Shown here piece after piece: positions 20,147 through 30,861 of a stretch of DNA of 64,000 nt. Each line of letters opens with the position of its first letter. Position 1 is the stretch's first letter. The translations under genes were made by a program, and so were the position numbers. Location of the stretch: the NCBI GenBank assembly GCA_963720515.1, contig OY970397.1, forward strand, positions 620,001 through 684,000. The letters run 5' to 3'. The DNA is from G963720515 sp963720515 (GTDB taxonomy: Bacteria; Actinomycetota; Thermoleophilia; Gaiellales; Gaiellaceae). The notes under the pieces were generated by a model, which did not search any database, was not told where the DNA came from, and saw only the letters and a program-made list of their open reading frames with translations.

Positions 20147-23100
20147 CTAGCAGCCGAGAACGGCCGCGATTCGCGCTGCGTCTTCGGAGAACTCGAAGAC
20201 CTGCGCCGCGGTCAGCTTCTTGCCGTTCTGGGCGTCGAGCTCGTTCGGGAACCCATGCGTGAGCATGGCGCACGCCTGGGCCTTGTTGCCCGCGTTGACG
20301 CTCGCGAGCGCCGTCGCGATCTTGTTCTCGAGGCTCTTGCCCGGACCGACGCCCGTGACCTTCGCCTTGAGATCGGCGAGCTGCTCGGCCGCGCCCTTCA
20401 CGTGCACGTTGAAGGACGCCGAGCTCGAGTTGCCGGAGTCATCGGTCGCGGTGCATGTGACCAGCGTGTCGCCGATCGGGAACACCGAGCCGGACGCCGG
20501 CACGCAGACCACCGTCGGAGTCGGGTCGATGTTGTCCGTCGCCGTCGCGGTGAAGGTGACGACCGCGCCCGAGGGCATCGTCGCGTTCACCGTGATCGGG
20601 CCCGGAACCGTCAGCACCGGCGGCGTCGTGTCGTTGATCGCGAGGTCGCCGTGGGAGATGTCGAAGAAGACATTTCCGATCGCCTCGACCTTGATCCGGG
20701 CGTGGGCCGCGATGACCTGCGGGATCGTGACGCTCGCCGACCCGTCGTTCGGGGTCGACGCGGCGAGCACGGTCGGGTAGGTCAGGCCGCCGTCCGTGGA
20801 CAGGCTGATCTTCACGTCCGTGGTGGAGATCGGGGCCACGTTCGTGCCGGCGACGTCCCACGTGACCGTCTGGGTCGAGCCGGAGCTCACGCCGCCGGCG
20901 CTGCCCTGCGACGTGACCCGGAACGGGCCGGCCGTCGGCGTGAGGAGGAGCGTCGTGTCGCCCGCGTTCACGCCGCCGTGCGGATCACGCGCCGTGAGCC
21001 GGAAGTGCAGCGAGAGCGGGGCCGCGTTGGTGCCCGCGAAGCCGACGTAGTCGATCGTCGGGAGGAACTCCGAGAAGCACTCCTTGACCGGAATCGGCAC
21101 CGGCGGGGCGATCGGCCCGATCGGGCACGCGCCCGTCGCGGCGTTCGTGTTCCCGTCCACGATCTGCTGGATGTCGGGGAACACCCGCGTCGGGCTCGTC
21201 GTCAGGTGTTGCTCACCCGGCGAGTTGTAGAGGAGCGTGTCCGTCTCGCTGATGACCGAGGGGTGCGGGAACATCGCGAAGAGCGGACCGTCCCGCTTGA
21301 CGTTGTTCATGAGCGCCGTGCCGGCCGCGCCGCCACGGTCGTTCTGCTCCCACGAGTACGTCAGCGGGTCGCCGTCCGAGTCGGTCGCGCTGCCCGTGAG
21401 GGCGAACGGCGTCCGCAGCGGGATCGTGAACGACGCCGGGCGCCGTGACCGTCGGGAAGTGGTTCCCGGTCGGCGTGACGATGCCGCCCGTGTTGTCCAC
21501 CGCGCCGCCCTTGTCGAGCTCGTTGACGAAGCCGGACGTCCCGGCGGTCGGAGTTCGTGCACGCGCGAGCATGACGGGCACGTTCGTCGCCGCCAGCGTG
21601 CCGCCGAAGCTGACCGCGAAGCCCTGGTTGTTGAGGCCGCTGATGTTGCCGCCGCCGAACGCCTGCAGCGTGACGACCGTCCGCCGCCGGCAGGATCGGC
21701 GTGAGCGCGGCCGTGATGCCGGCCGCCGTGTAGTTGGTGCCGTTCACGATCGGCACGGACGTGTTGCCGTTGTAGGTGAGCGTGAACGAGTCGTTCGCGC
21801 CGCCGTGGTTCGTCTCCTCGATCGAGCCGAAGCAGCCGCCGCAGCTCAGGTTCTGGAAGGAGAGCGACGAGACGTCCACGCCGGCCGAAGCGCCGGTGAA
21901 CGTGACCGTGAAGCCGGTCGAGGCCGCACCGGTAACCGTGGCGGTGCCGGGGAAGCCCGCGATCCCGTTGATCGCGGTCGTCAGGTTGGCGTTGTTGTAC
22001 TGGAGCCCGCCGTTTCCGATCAGGGCGGAGTCGTTGCCGCCGAACCGAAGCCGGAACGGCGACGTGAACGTCATCGTGCCGCCGCCCGAGTTGGGCAGGC
22101 CGGCTGATCGGCGTTCTCGAACTGGAAGCTCCGCGGGGTCGGAACCGAGGTGATCGTGACCGGCGTCGGCTGGTTGTAGCCCGCGTTGCCGGCCCCGCTG
22201 ATCGTCACCTGGTCGCCGACGGAGCGGTTGTGCGCCAGCGTCGTGCGGACCGTGACCGTGTTGCCGACCTCGGTGAGGCCGGGCGCGTTCAGCGTGATCG
22301 TCCCGCCGCCGGTCCTCGGGAGGCCGGCGATCGGGTTCGTGAGCGTGAACGCCGCGTAGGTCGGCACGGTGTTGACCGTGAACGTGCCGTTGTAGCCCGG
22401 CGTCGCCCGCGCCGGAGATGGTGATCGAGTCACCGGGCTGGAGCGTGTGCGTCGCGCCGGCGGCGCCGGTCGAGACGGTGACCTTGTTGCCGTCCTCGGT
22501 GAGGCCGCCGAGCTGCGTCGGCCGCGTTCGGGGCCGCGCCGATCGCCACCGTGAGGGGCTGGATCGCGTTCGTCGGCTGGAAGCCCGGGCCGAACGTCGC
22601 GACCTGGACCTCGTTGCCGCCGCCGAAGTGCCGGAGGGCGACCTACTGGACCTCGTTGATCGCGGCCTGGACCGACGAGGTGTACGTGGAGATCTCCTGG
22701 AGGCTCCGCTCCGAGAAGTACGGGTCGCAGTGCGCCGAGAGATCGTCGGTCAGGCAGATGCCGGCGTACGCCATGATCGAGGAGCCGGAGCCCGGCTCGA
22801 CCGAGGTGCCGCCGCTGCGGTTGCCGCCCGAGCAGTTGAGCTGGTTCCCGTTGAACGGGTGGTTGCCGCTGAACTGGTGGCCCATCTCGTGGGCCACGTA
22901 GTCAATGGCGTAGAAGTCGCCCGTCGGGGTCGGGATGCCGGTGCAGCCCTGCGCCTTCGCGGCGCGGCCGACGACGCCGAGGTTGGCGACGCCGCCGCCC
23001 GGCTGGCCGAGGGCGAGGTGGCCGATGTCGTAGTTCGAGGCGCCGATGACCTGGCCGATCACGATGCGGTTCCGGGCGAGCGAGCTGCAGCCGGTGACGT

Positions 23101-24257
23101 TCGACTGCGCGAAGCACGCCGCCACGCCGCACGGGCCGTTCGGCGCGATCGCCTGGTCCCACGTGTTGAAGTTCAGCACGTCGTTGTTCGCGATCAGCTG
23201 GAGCTTGATCGAGAGGTCGTCCTCGTAGACCTGGCTGACGCGGTTGATCAGCGCGACCTTCGCCGCGGTGACGTTGCGCGATGCCGTGGTAGGCCGCGTA
23301 GCCCGGGTCGGTGATCGAGCGCGAGCCGGTACGTCCGCAGGACGTCGCCGGTCGGCGGATCCGAGGTCGGGTCGTCGTCGCGGACGACCTGGTAGCTCGT
23401 CTGGGCGGAGCCGCGTCGTTCGCCGCGCCGACGATGCGCGTGCCGAGCTTCCCGCTCGGATCGGCGACGAAGCTGGCCGTGAAGGCGCCGCCGTCGTCGG
23501 CGGTCGCCGTCGACGTGCGCGCCGCGACCTGCTCCTCCGGATCCGAGATCGTGATGGTGACCGTGGCGCCGGCGTCGTAGCCGGAGCCGTTCACCGTACC
23601 GTGTCGGAGGCGTGGTAGTAGCCCTTGTCCACCGAGAGCTCGGCGGAGTCGGCGTCACGCTCGACGAAGTTCCCGTCCGGGTTGTCGAGGTCGCGACCGT
23701 AGTAGCTGACGTAGATGCCCGAGGCGGAGCCCCGCCGGGTCGATGTACCAGGCGCCCTGCGTCGAGCGGACCGACGCGTGGAAGCCGAGCGAGCTCGTGT
23801 CCGCGTGGATCGTCGCGGTCGGGTCGTCGATGCCGACGCCCGCGTAGGTCTTGATGTCGGGGTGCTTGGCCGCGAGGCCGGGCGCCATGATGCTCGACTC
23901 CGCGAGCTGGAACCGCTGGAAGCTGCCGTTCGGGGCGGGCAGCGACACGACGAGCGGCGTCTGCTTGGCCGCCTTCGTGCCTTCGGCGGGAGCCGCGGCC
24001 AGCGCGGCCGCGAGGCCGGCGCGGTCGAGGGTGAGCTTCCTTGCGCGGTCCGGGCGGACCTTCGCATTCGCACCGAGCGCCGCGGACGTCCCCGTCCAGA
24101 GCGCCTTGGTGCCGTGGGTGTCCGCCTTGGAATGCGCGCGTCCTGCGACCGCCGACGGCAGCAAGACCGCCACCGCCGCGAGCATGAGCACGCCTGTGAC
24201 CGCGCCGGTCGTGCGCTTTCCGCGCGCGACCCGGCCCGTAAGCCGGTGCTTCGTCAT
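20147..24257 (-). CDS. large secreted reprolysin-like zinc metalloprotease (frame broken many times)
   Basis: Reads as one exported protein of ~1,370 residues. ATG 24257 with GGGAG upstream begins a signal peptide (GVLMLAAVAVLLPSAVAG); then a propeptide and the catalytic domain with HEMGHQFSGNHPF (HExxHxxxxxH zinc site) and Met-turn SIMAYAG at 22.7-22.9 kb; then two tandem beta-repeats (VTISGAGNAGYNGTF type), further beta-repeats, an Ig-like region, a HYR domain (DTTPPVLTVPGP) and a C-terminal helical region to 20147. Frames change about ten times (for example near 23730, 23600, 23400, 22518, 22400, 22105, 21680, 21560, 21440). An in-frame TAG (22643-22645) follows INEVQ, beyond which VALRHFGGGNEV continues. 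The clean stretches are 20147-21445 and 22643-23179. Confidence 0.75.
22110..22512 (-). repeat. two tandem beta-domain repeats inside the metalloprotease gene
   Basis: Two copies about 225 bases apart encode the same ~70-residue unit: NTVTV, a GD-x-VTISGAG turn, AGYN, a VP step and TNP-x-AGLP-GGGT. DNA similarity is plain around 22240-22285 and 22466-22512, both reading GTTGCCG-x-CCTCGGTGAGGCCG on the plus strand. The repeat tract also holds two of the gene's frame changes. Confidence 0.6.
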
Positions 24258-24274
24258 CTCCGCGACTCCCTTCG

Positions 24275-24345
24275 TGTTGCGCTTTGCGTCCTGGCTAACC
24301 GGTTGGAAGGACGCAGCAGGCTCGCCTGCCGCGTGTCCCGTGGCG
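24275..24345 (-). promoter_or_regulatory. possible structured 5' leader of the metalloprotease gene
   Basis: In the leader, TGCGTCC and GGACGCA form a 7-bp stem followed directly by AAAGC, giving GACGCAAAGC (24281-24290), the core string of class I cyclic-di-GMP riboswitches. A second hairpin (GCAGGC/GCCTGC) precedes it. The second riboswitch arm (GGTAGC type) is not found in order, so the match is partial and may be chance. Confidence 0.2.
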
Positions 24346-24368
24346 GGAATCCTCCTGCGCAACGCGTC

Positions 24369-25233
24369 TCAGGTCAAGGTGTCTTCGAGGATGCGCAATT
24401 CGAGAACGTGGCGGTTGCCGAGGCCCTCGATTCCGAGCGGCGCCTCGGCCGCGGCGAGCACGGCGCCGGCCGGGATGAGGCCGACGAGCTCGGTCCCCGC
24501 GACCTCGATTCCGCGCGTCGCCGCCTCCGCGTGGATGCGGCCGACGACCTCGTGCGGCGGCGCCGCCTGCCAGTCCGTGACGTTCATGCTCACCTGGACG
24601 TGGCCGGCGCGCTCGAGCTCGAGGCCGAGGGCCCGCACGCCGGGGAAGCCACCGCCGCTCTCGCGCACGACGGCCGCGATCTCGCGGGCCGCGTCGAGGT
24701 CGTTCGACGCCAGGTTCACGTTGAGCGCGATGAGCGGCCGCCGGACGCCGACGAGCACCGCGCCCGCGCTCGGATGGAGCGCCGGCCCGCGATCCGGGCG
24801 CAGCCACTCGAGGTTCCCGCGCCGGAAGTACGCCGGCTCGCGGCCGTCCTGCGTCAGGAGCCCGTAGAAGTAGACGGGGAGGCGGAGCTCGTCGGCGACG
24901 CGCTGCGGCCACGCGGAGCGCCGTCTCGCGCGCGCGGTCCTCGTCCTCGGGCCGCAGGGGGACGAGCGGCACCACGTCCGCCGCGCCGATGCGCGGATGG
25001 ACGCCCTCGTGGCGGCGCACGTCGATCCGCTCGACCGCGACGGCGATCCCGGCGACGAGGCTCTCGACCAGCGCGTCCTCGTCGCCCGCAAGCGTGAACA
25101 CGGAGCGGTTGTGGTCGGCGTCCGAGTGCACGTCGAGGAGCGCCGCCGCCGAGCCGAACGCGGCCGCGAGCGCGGCGATCGTCTTCGGGTCGCGCCCTTC
25201 GGAGACGTTGGGCACGGACTCGAGCGGGAACAC
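24369..25233 (-). CDS. ftcD: glutamate formimidoyltransferase (one frame change)
   Basis: Transfers the formimino group of formiminoglutamate to tetrahydrofolate, the final step of one histidine-degradation branch. Family N-terminus SVPNVSEGRDPKTIAALA, then DVHSDADHNRSVFTLAG, GVHPRIGAADVVPLVPL, YFYGLLTQDGREPAYFRRG and GIEVAGTELVGLIPAGA. It lacks the cyclodeaminase domain. Frame shifts near 24,905 (ALRVAA to QRVADELRLP), probably an indel error. GTG start at 25233, nine bases after the VKOR gene on the same strand. Together with the hut cluster at 14-19 kb the pathway is complete. Confidence 0.85.
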
Positions 25234-25242
25234 AGGCGGAGG

Positions 25243-25647
25243 CTACGACCCGGCGCGGATCCGCGCCACCGCGAGCACCGCCAGCAGGCCGATCACGACG
25301 TCGCTCGCGACGCACCAGATGCAGATCGCCTCGATCACCGCGATCTGGACGACCAGGAGGTAGACGGCGAACGCCGCGCCCGCGAGCGACACGGCGAGGC
25401 CGGCGGCCGCCGCGGCCGGGCCGCGCACGAGCGCCGAGACGAAGATCGTCAGGTACGCGACGAGCCCGAGCGTGGCGACCGGGATCCCGGCCACCTCGGC
25501 GTACGACGAGGACTGCACCTTCTCGCAGCCGCCGCTCGTGCAGACCGGGGCGATCCCCCGCGCGCGCACGTAGACGAGATAGGCGGCGATGCCGGCGCCG
25601 GCGAGCGCGAGCACCGCGATCGCCACACGCACCCGGCGGTCGGTCAC
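25243..25647 (-). CDS. vitamin K epoxide reductase (VKOR) family protein
   Basis: A 134-residue four-helix membrane protein. The paired loop cysteines (CTSGGCEKV) and the membrane active-site CxxC (CIWCV) are both present, as is the conserved Ser-rich stretch SSSYAEVAGIPVA. Bacterial VKORs re-oxidise DsbA-type oxidases with quinone and replace DsbB in actinobacteria. The GTG start overlaps the stop of the DsbA-like gene (GTGA), which supports exactly that partnership. Confidence 0.9.
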   Translation of the reverse strand: MTDRRVRVAIAVLALAGAGIAAYLVYVRARGIAPVCTSGGCEKVQSSSYAEVAGIPVATLGLVAYLTIFVSALVRGPAAAAAGLAVSLAGAAFAVYLLVVQIAVIEAICIWCVASDVVIGLLAVLAVARIRAGS

Positions 25648-26421
25648 TGCCCGGAGGCCAGGAGCTTGTCGATCGCCTTGCGAAACGGCGCGGCGTCGAG
25701 CGTCCGGTTGCCGAGCGCGCGGAGCTCGCCGCCCGTCTTGCCGATGTAGAACGTCGGCGTCGCGGTCACGTTCGTGCCGTCCTGCGCGGCCGCGGCGAGC
25801 TCGTCCGTCACCGCCTGGGAGTTCACGTCGGCGAGCATCTTCGCCTCGTCGATCCTCGGGATCGAGCGCGCGACGGCGGCAACGAAGTCGTCCGTGATCC
25901 AGCCCGAGTTCTCGGTGCCCTGGTTCGTGTAGAAGAGCTCGGCCGCGTTCCAGCCCTTGTCCTGGAGCCCCGCCGCGATCACGGCTCGCGCGCCCTGCTC
26001 CGAGTTCGGGCCGATGAAGACGAGCGGGCGCATCTCGATCCGGAGCCTCCCCGCCTTCACGTACTCGTCGATCAGGCCGGGCAGCGTGTCCACCGCCCAC
26101 TGCGCGCAGAACGGGCACTGGACGTCGGCGAACTCGACGAGCGTCACCGGTGCCTCCCGGCTGCCCATGGCGAGGCCGTCCTGCGGCACCCCGGAGAGCG
26201 TCGTCTGCACGGCGCTCGCGCTCGGGAGCGTTCCGCCGGCCGGGACGGTCGGCGTGGCAGCGCCCTCGTCCGCGCCGCGGCGGCTCACGAGGATGAGCGT
26301 CCCCGCGAGGATGATCGCGGCGACGAGCGCCGCGACCGCCCAGCGCATCGGCAGGCCGGCGCCCATCCGGTCCTTCGGCGCCGGCGTCGGCTACCTGCAC
26401 CTTCGGCTTCGCCTTGCTCAT
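25644..26421 (-). CDS. DsbA-like thiol oxidoreductase, membrane-anchored (one frame change)
   Basis: About 255 residues: short basic N-terminus (MSKAKPKVQVADA), one membrane anchor (WAVAALVAAIILAGTLIL), linker, then a thioredoxin/DsbA_2 domain with active site CPFC (ADVQCPFCAQW) and the cis-Pro loop TATPTFYIG. The frame shifts near 26,385, just before the anchor; from the next ATG (26366) the frame is clean to the stop. It faces outside the membrane and forms disulfides in secreted proteins, recycled by the overlapping VKOR gene. Confidence 0.88.
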
Positions 26422-26479
26422 CCCGATGAATTGTGGCGACGACCCCGCGCCGCCGCCCGGCGAACCGGAACACGCTGGC

Positions 26480-26485
26480 TAGACT
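26480..26485 (+). promoter_or_regulatory. candidate -10 box for the ABC exporter operon
   Basis: TAGACT lies 24 bases before the GTG at 26504, giving a very short leader. Similar boxes (TAAGAT, TAGGCT) precede both tRNA genes. No convincing -35 element is seen. Confidence 0.3.
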
Positions 26486-26503
26486 CGACGTTGAACATTA
26501 GTC

Positions 26504-28323
26504 GTGACTAACACCACGCCATCGACCCCTGCCCGAGCCCGCCGTTCCGGCGCACGTTCGCGCGCCTGCTCGGATTCCTGCGCCCGTACCGCTGGTCGCT
26601 CGCGGCTTCGATCGTGCTCGCGGTAGGCTCGATGGCCGCGTCCCTCGCGCTGCCCGCGATCACGGGCTACGCGATCAACAACGCGATCCCGAACGACCAG
26701 GGCGAGGGCGGAAACGGGCGGCTGCTCGCCATGCTCGTCGCCCTCTTCGTCGTCGTCGGCCTCGCCAAGTCGCTCATGCTCGTCGGCCGCCGCTTCATCG
26801 CCGGCCGCCAGGCGCTCGGCGTCGAGTTCGACCTCAGGAACTCGCTCTACTCACACATGCTGCGCCTCTCCTGGGGCTTCTACGACCGCCACCAGACGGG
26901 CCAGCTCATGTCGCGCGCAACCGTGGACCTCCAGAGCGTGCGGTTCTTCCTCGGCTACGGCCTCATCTTCTTCGGCCAGCACATCCTCACCGTCCTCGCG
27001 ACGACCGCGATCCTCTTCGCCTTCGACTGGGAGATCGCCCTCATCGCGCTCGCGATCACGCCGGTCCTCGTGGGCGTCGCGTACCAGTACTCGCGCGTCT
27101 CGCACCCGATCCTGAAGGATGTCCAGCAGAAGCTCGCGGACATGACGACGGTCGCCGAGGAGAACATCGTCGGCGTGAACGTCGTCAAGGCGTTCGCGCA
27201 GGAGCCGCGCGAGGAGCAGAAGTTCCAGCGCCGGAGCGAGGCGGTCTTCGACCAGACGATCAAGGCGACGCGGCTCCAGGCCTTCTACGTGCCGGTGCTC
27301 TCGTTCCTGCCGCTCCTCACCCAGGCGGCGGTGCTCATGGCGGGCGGCTACCGCGTCGTGAACGGCGACCTGCAGCTCGGCTCGTTCATCGCGATCAACA
27401 TCTACGTCTTCATGCTGATCATGCCGCTGCGCATGCTCGGCATGTGGATCGGCTCGTCGCAGCGCGCCGTCGCGTCGGGCGAGCGGATCTTCGAGATCCT
27501 CGACGAGCCCGAGGAGGTGGCGGACCCGCCCGACCCGCAGGCGCTCCCGGCCGGCGAGGGGAACCTCCGGTTCGAGCACGTGACCTTCGGCTACGACCCC
27601 GAGCGGCCGGTGCTGCACGACATCGACCTCGAGCTCGCGGCCGGCTCGACCGTCGCGCTCATCGGCCACACCGGCTCGGGCAAGACGACGCTGACCTCGC
27701 TCATCCCGCGGTTCTACGATGTCCAGCAGGGCCGCGTCAGCCTTGACGGCGCGGACGTGCGCGACCTCCGCCTCGAGGAGCTGCGCCGCTCGATCGCGAT
27801 CGTCTCGCAGGACCCGTTCCTCTTCTCGGCGAGCGTGCACGAGAACATCGCGTTCGGCGTCCCGGCCGCGACGCGGGAGGAGGTCGAGCACGCCGCGCGC
27901 CTCGCGCAGGCCCACGACTTCGTCTCCGCGCTCCCCGAGGGGTACGACACGGTGATCGGCGAGCGCGGCATCACGCTCTCGGGCGGCCAGCGCCAGCGGC
28001 TCGCAATCGCGCGCGCGCTCCTCGTCAACCCGCGCGTGCTCGTCCTCGACGACGCGACCGCCTCCGTGGACGCGACGACCGAGGCGGCGATCAAGAAGGG
28101 CCTCGTCGAGGCGATGCGCGGGCGCACGACGATCATCGTCGCGCACCGCCTCTCCACCATCTCGCTCGCCGAGGAGATCGTCGTTTTGGACCACGGCCGC
28201 ATCGTCGCGCGCGGCACGGCCGAGGAGCTCGACGAGACGAGCCCGGTGTACCGCGAGATCGCCGACCACGGCCTCGTCGAGGCGCGCGTCATGACCGAGC
28301 AGGAGGAGGCCGCGACCGCATGA
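26504..28323 (+). CDS. ABC exporter half-transporter, subunit 1 (degenerate Walker B Asp)
   Basis: About 600 residues: six-helix exporter membrane domain, then an ATPase domain with Walker A GHTGSGKTTL, signature LSGGQRQRLAIARAL, Walker B VLVLDDATASVD and switch His in VAHRLSTI. The Walker B Glu is replaced by Asp, marking a non-hydrolysing site. Coding starts before the first in-frame GTG (26614): RRTFARLLGFLRPYRWSL precedes it, and the likely start is GTG 26504 (VTNTTPSTPAR) with a frame change near 26,535. Stop overlaps subunit 2 (ATGA). Confidence 0.92.
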
Positions 28324-30125
28324 GGGTCCACCAACCCGGCCACCACCTCTCCCAGCAGCGCGGCGCGAAGGTCGACGACTGGAGCTGGTCGCAGACCGCG
28401 CGCCGCGTCGGCGTGCTCGTCCGCCTGACTCGCCCATACCGCGGCCGCACGGCGCTCGCGATCGTCTCGCTCCTCGCCGCGACCGCGCTCAGCCTCGCCC
28501 CGCCGTTCCTCGCGAAGCTCGCGATCGACCAGGGAATCGAGCAGGAGAACCTCCAGCGCCTCGGCGAGATCGTCGTGGCGTTCCTCGCGATCGGCGTCCT
28601 CGCCTGGTGGGCCGGGACGGCCGAGACGTACTACACGGGCTGGGTCGGCGAACGGATCCTGCTCGACCTGCGCGGGAAGCTCTTCCGTCACCTCCAGCGC
28701 CTCTCGCTCGGCTTCTACGAGCGGAACCGCGCGGGCGCGATCATCTCGCGGCTCACGAACGACGTCGAGGCGCTCGACCAGCTCGTCACGGACGGGGTGA
28801 CGAGCCTCGTCCAGAACTCGCTCATGCTCTTCGGCTCGGCGATCATCCTGTTCTTCCTCGACTGGCGCCTCGCGCTCGCGACGCTCATCGTCTTCCCGCT
28901 GATGTCGTGGGCGACCGCGGTCTTCCGCAAGCGGTCCTCGCGCGCCTACCGGAGCGTCCGCGAACGCCTGGGCCTCGTGACGGCGACGCTCCAGGAGGAC
29001 ATCTCCGGCGTGCGCGTCCTCCAGTCGTTCCGCCGCGAGGCGCAGAACGAGGAGCAGTTCCGCCGGGTGAACATGGACTACCGGGAGGCGAACCAGGAGA
29101 CCGTCGCCCTGAACGGCCTCTACTTCCCGTTCGTCGACTTCCTCTCCTCGGCCGCGACGGCGATCGTGCTCGGCTTCGGCGGCTACCTCGTCTTCGACGG
29201 GAACATGACGATCGGGACGCTCTTCGCGTTCATCGGGTACCTCTCGAACTTCTTCGACCCCGTGCAGCAGCTCTCGCAGCTCTACAACACGTTCCTCGCC
29301 GCCGTGGCCGCGCTGGACAAGATCATCGACGTCCTCGACGAGGAGCCGGAGGTCGTGGACGCAGAGGACGCGGGCGAGCTCTCGCAGATCGAGGGCCATG
29401 TCCGCTTCGAGGGCGTCCGCTTCGGCTACGGCACCGGGCCCGAGGTGCTCCACGGCATCGACCTGGACGTCCCGGCGGGGACGACCGTCGCGCTCGTCGG
29501 CCACACCGGTGCCGGGAAGTCCACGATCGCGAAGCTCATCGCGCGCTTCTACGACCCGCGCGACGGCCGCATCACGATCGACGGCACCGACCTGCGCTCG
29601 GTCACGCAGGAGAGCCTGCGCCGCCAGCTCGGCGTCGTCCCGCAGGAGGGCTTCCTCTTCGCCGGCACCGTGCTCGAGAACATCCGCTTCGGCCGGCCGG
29701 AGGCCTCGCCGGAGGAGGTCGCCGCGGCGGCCCGGGCGGTCGGCGCGCACGAGTTCATCATGGAGCTCGAGGACGGCTACGAGACCGAGGTCGCCGAGCG
29801 CGGCGGGCGGCTCTCGCTCGGCCAGCGCCAGCTCGTCGCGTTCGCCCGCGCGCTCCTGGCCGACCCGCGCATCCTCGTCCTCGACGAGGCGACCTCGAGC
29901 GTGGACATCGGGACGGAGCGGCGCATCGACGAGGCGCTCGACACGCTCCTCTCGGGCCGCACCGCGTTCATCATCGCGCACCGCCTCTCCACCATCCGCG
30001 ACGCCGACCTGATCGTCGTCCTCGAGAACGGGACGATCGTCGAGCAGGGCACGCACGCGGAGCTCATGGAGCGCGGCGGGCGCTACCTCGCGCTCTACGG
30101 CGACTGGGCCGCAGCCGCGGCCTGA
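28320..30125 (+). CDS. ABC exporter half-transporter, subunit 2 (altered signature LSLGQ)
   Basis: A 601-residue exporter with six membrane helices and an ATPase domain: Walker A GHTGAGKSTI, Walker B ILVLDEATSSVD with catalytic Glu, switch His in IIAHRLSTI. Its signature motif reads LSLGQRQ in place of LSGGQ. In a heterodimer this motif would face subunit 1's Asp-type Walker B, so both changes fall in one ATP site, as in TM287/288-type exporters. Substrate likely lipid or drug (family inference). Confidence 0.95.
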   Translation: MRVHQPGHHLSQQRGAKVDDWSWSQTARRVGVLVRLTRPYRGRTALAIVSLLAATALSLAPPFLAKLAIDQGIEQENLQRLGEIVVAFLAIGVLAWWAGTAETYYTGWVGERILLDLRGKLFRHLQRLSLGFYERNRAGAIISRLTNDVEALDQLVTDGVTSLVQNSLMLFGSAIILFFLDWRLALATLIVFPLMSWATAVFRKRSSRAYRSVRERLGLVTATLQEDISGVRVLQSFRREAQNEEQFRRVNMDYREANQETVALNGLYFPFVDFLSSAATAIVLGFGGYLVFDGNMTIGTLFAFIGYLSNFFDPVQQLSQLYNTFLAAVAALDKIIDVLDEEPEVVDAEDAGELSQIEGHVRFEGVRFGYGTGPEVLHGIDLDVPAGTTVALVGHTGAGKSTIAKLIARFYDPRDGRITIDGTDLRSVTQESLRRQLGVVPQEGFLFAGTVLENIRFGRPEASPEEVAAAARAVGAHEFIMELEDGYETEVAERGGRLSLGQRQLVAFARALLADPRILVLDEATSSVDIGTERRIDEALDTLLSGRTAFIIAHRLSTIRDADLIVVLENGTIVEQGTHAELMERGGRYLALYGDWAAAAA

Positions 30126-30139
30126 CGTACCCTCCGTCC

Positions 30140-30841
30140 GTGGTCGGGCGGTCGATCGACGACGCGTTTCGCGCCTACCGGGCGCACTGGGGCTACCTCC
30201 TCACGATCTCCCTCGCGGTGTGCGTGCCCGTGGGCGCCGTGGCCCTCTGGCTCGAGTCGGCCGGCGCGACGAGCATGGCGACCGGGCTCGTCGCGTCCAT
30301 CGCGACTTCCGCGATGCTCGCGCTGCTCGCCGCGCCAGTGTCCGAGCTCTATGCCGGGCGTCCGCTGCCACCGCCCTCGGGCGTGCTCGCGCCGCTGCGC
30401 GGCCGGACAGGAGCGCTCGGCGCCGTGACGCTCGTCTTGGCCGCCGTGAACCTGGCCGGCACGCTCGCCTACGGCATCCCGCTCCTCGTCGCCGCCGTGT
30501 GGTTCGCGTTCGTCGTCCCCGCCGTCGTTCTCGACCGGCGCCGCTCCGAGGAGGCGTTCCGCCGGAGCTTCTCGCTCGTGCGCGGCCACGCCTGGTCCAT
30601 CTTCGGGCTCGTCCTCGTGAACGCCGCGCTCTTCGCGGCCGTGGTCGTCCCGCTTCTCCTGGCCGCCCACGCGCTCGACACCCGGCTTCGCTGGACGGGC
30701 TCCTGGCTCATCGCCCTCTTCGTCACCTCGCCGTACCTGGCGCTGTCGTTCCTCTTCACGTTCCTGCGCGTCCGCGAGGAGAAGGACGCTCAACCGGCGG
30801 ACGCAACGACCGCTGGCGCTACCATCGAGCGGCCGGCCTGA
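30140..30841 (+). CDS. multi-helix membrane protein of unknown function
   Basis: A 233-residue protein with about five to six hydrophobic segments (for example WGYLLTISLAVCVPVGAVAL, IFGLVLVNAALFAAVVVPLL) and a loop FRRSFSLVRGHAWSIFG that resembles the DUF7847/glycerophosphodiesterase-type membrane domain. Starts at GTG 30140, 14 bases after the ABC exporter and probably cotranscribed with it. The frame upstream is a shadow of the exporter. Role unknown. Confidence 0.72.
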   Translation: MVGRSIDDAFRAYRAHWGYLLTISLAVCVPVGAVALWLESAGATSMATGLVASIATSAMLALLAAPVSELYAGRPLPPPSGVLAPLRGRTGALGAVTLVLAAVNLAGTLAYGIPLLVAAVWFAFVVPAVVLDRRRSEEAFRRSFSLVRGHAWSIFGLVLVNAALFAAVVVPLLLAAHALDTRLRWTGSWLIALFVTSPYLALSFLFTFLRVREEKDAQPADATTAGATIERPA

Positions 30842-30861
30842 GCCGGCGGGGTCCCCCGGAC

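Noticed and set aside
26467..26492. ECF-type promoter (GGAAC, 18 bases, GTT)
   Set aside because: Spacing is off by one or two and nothing supports an ECF target; only the TAGACT box was kept, with low confidence.
26851..30056. Very long minus-strand frames opposite the ABC exporters (528 and 780 codons)
   Set aside because: High-GC shadows with Asp/Arg/Val bias and no motifs; the plus-strand genes explain the sequence.
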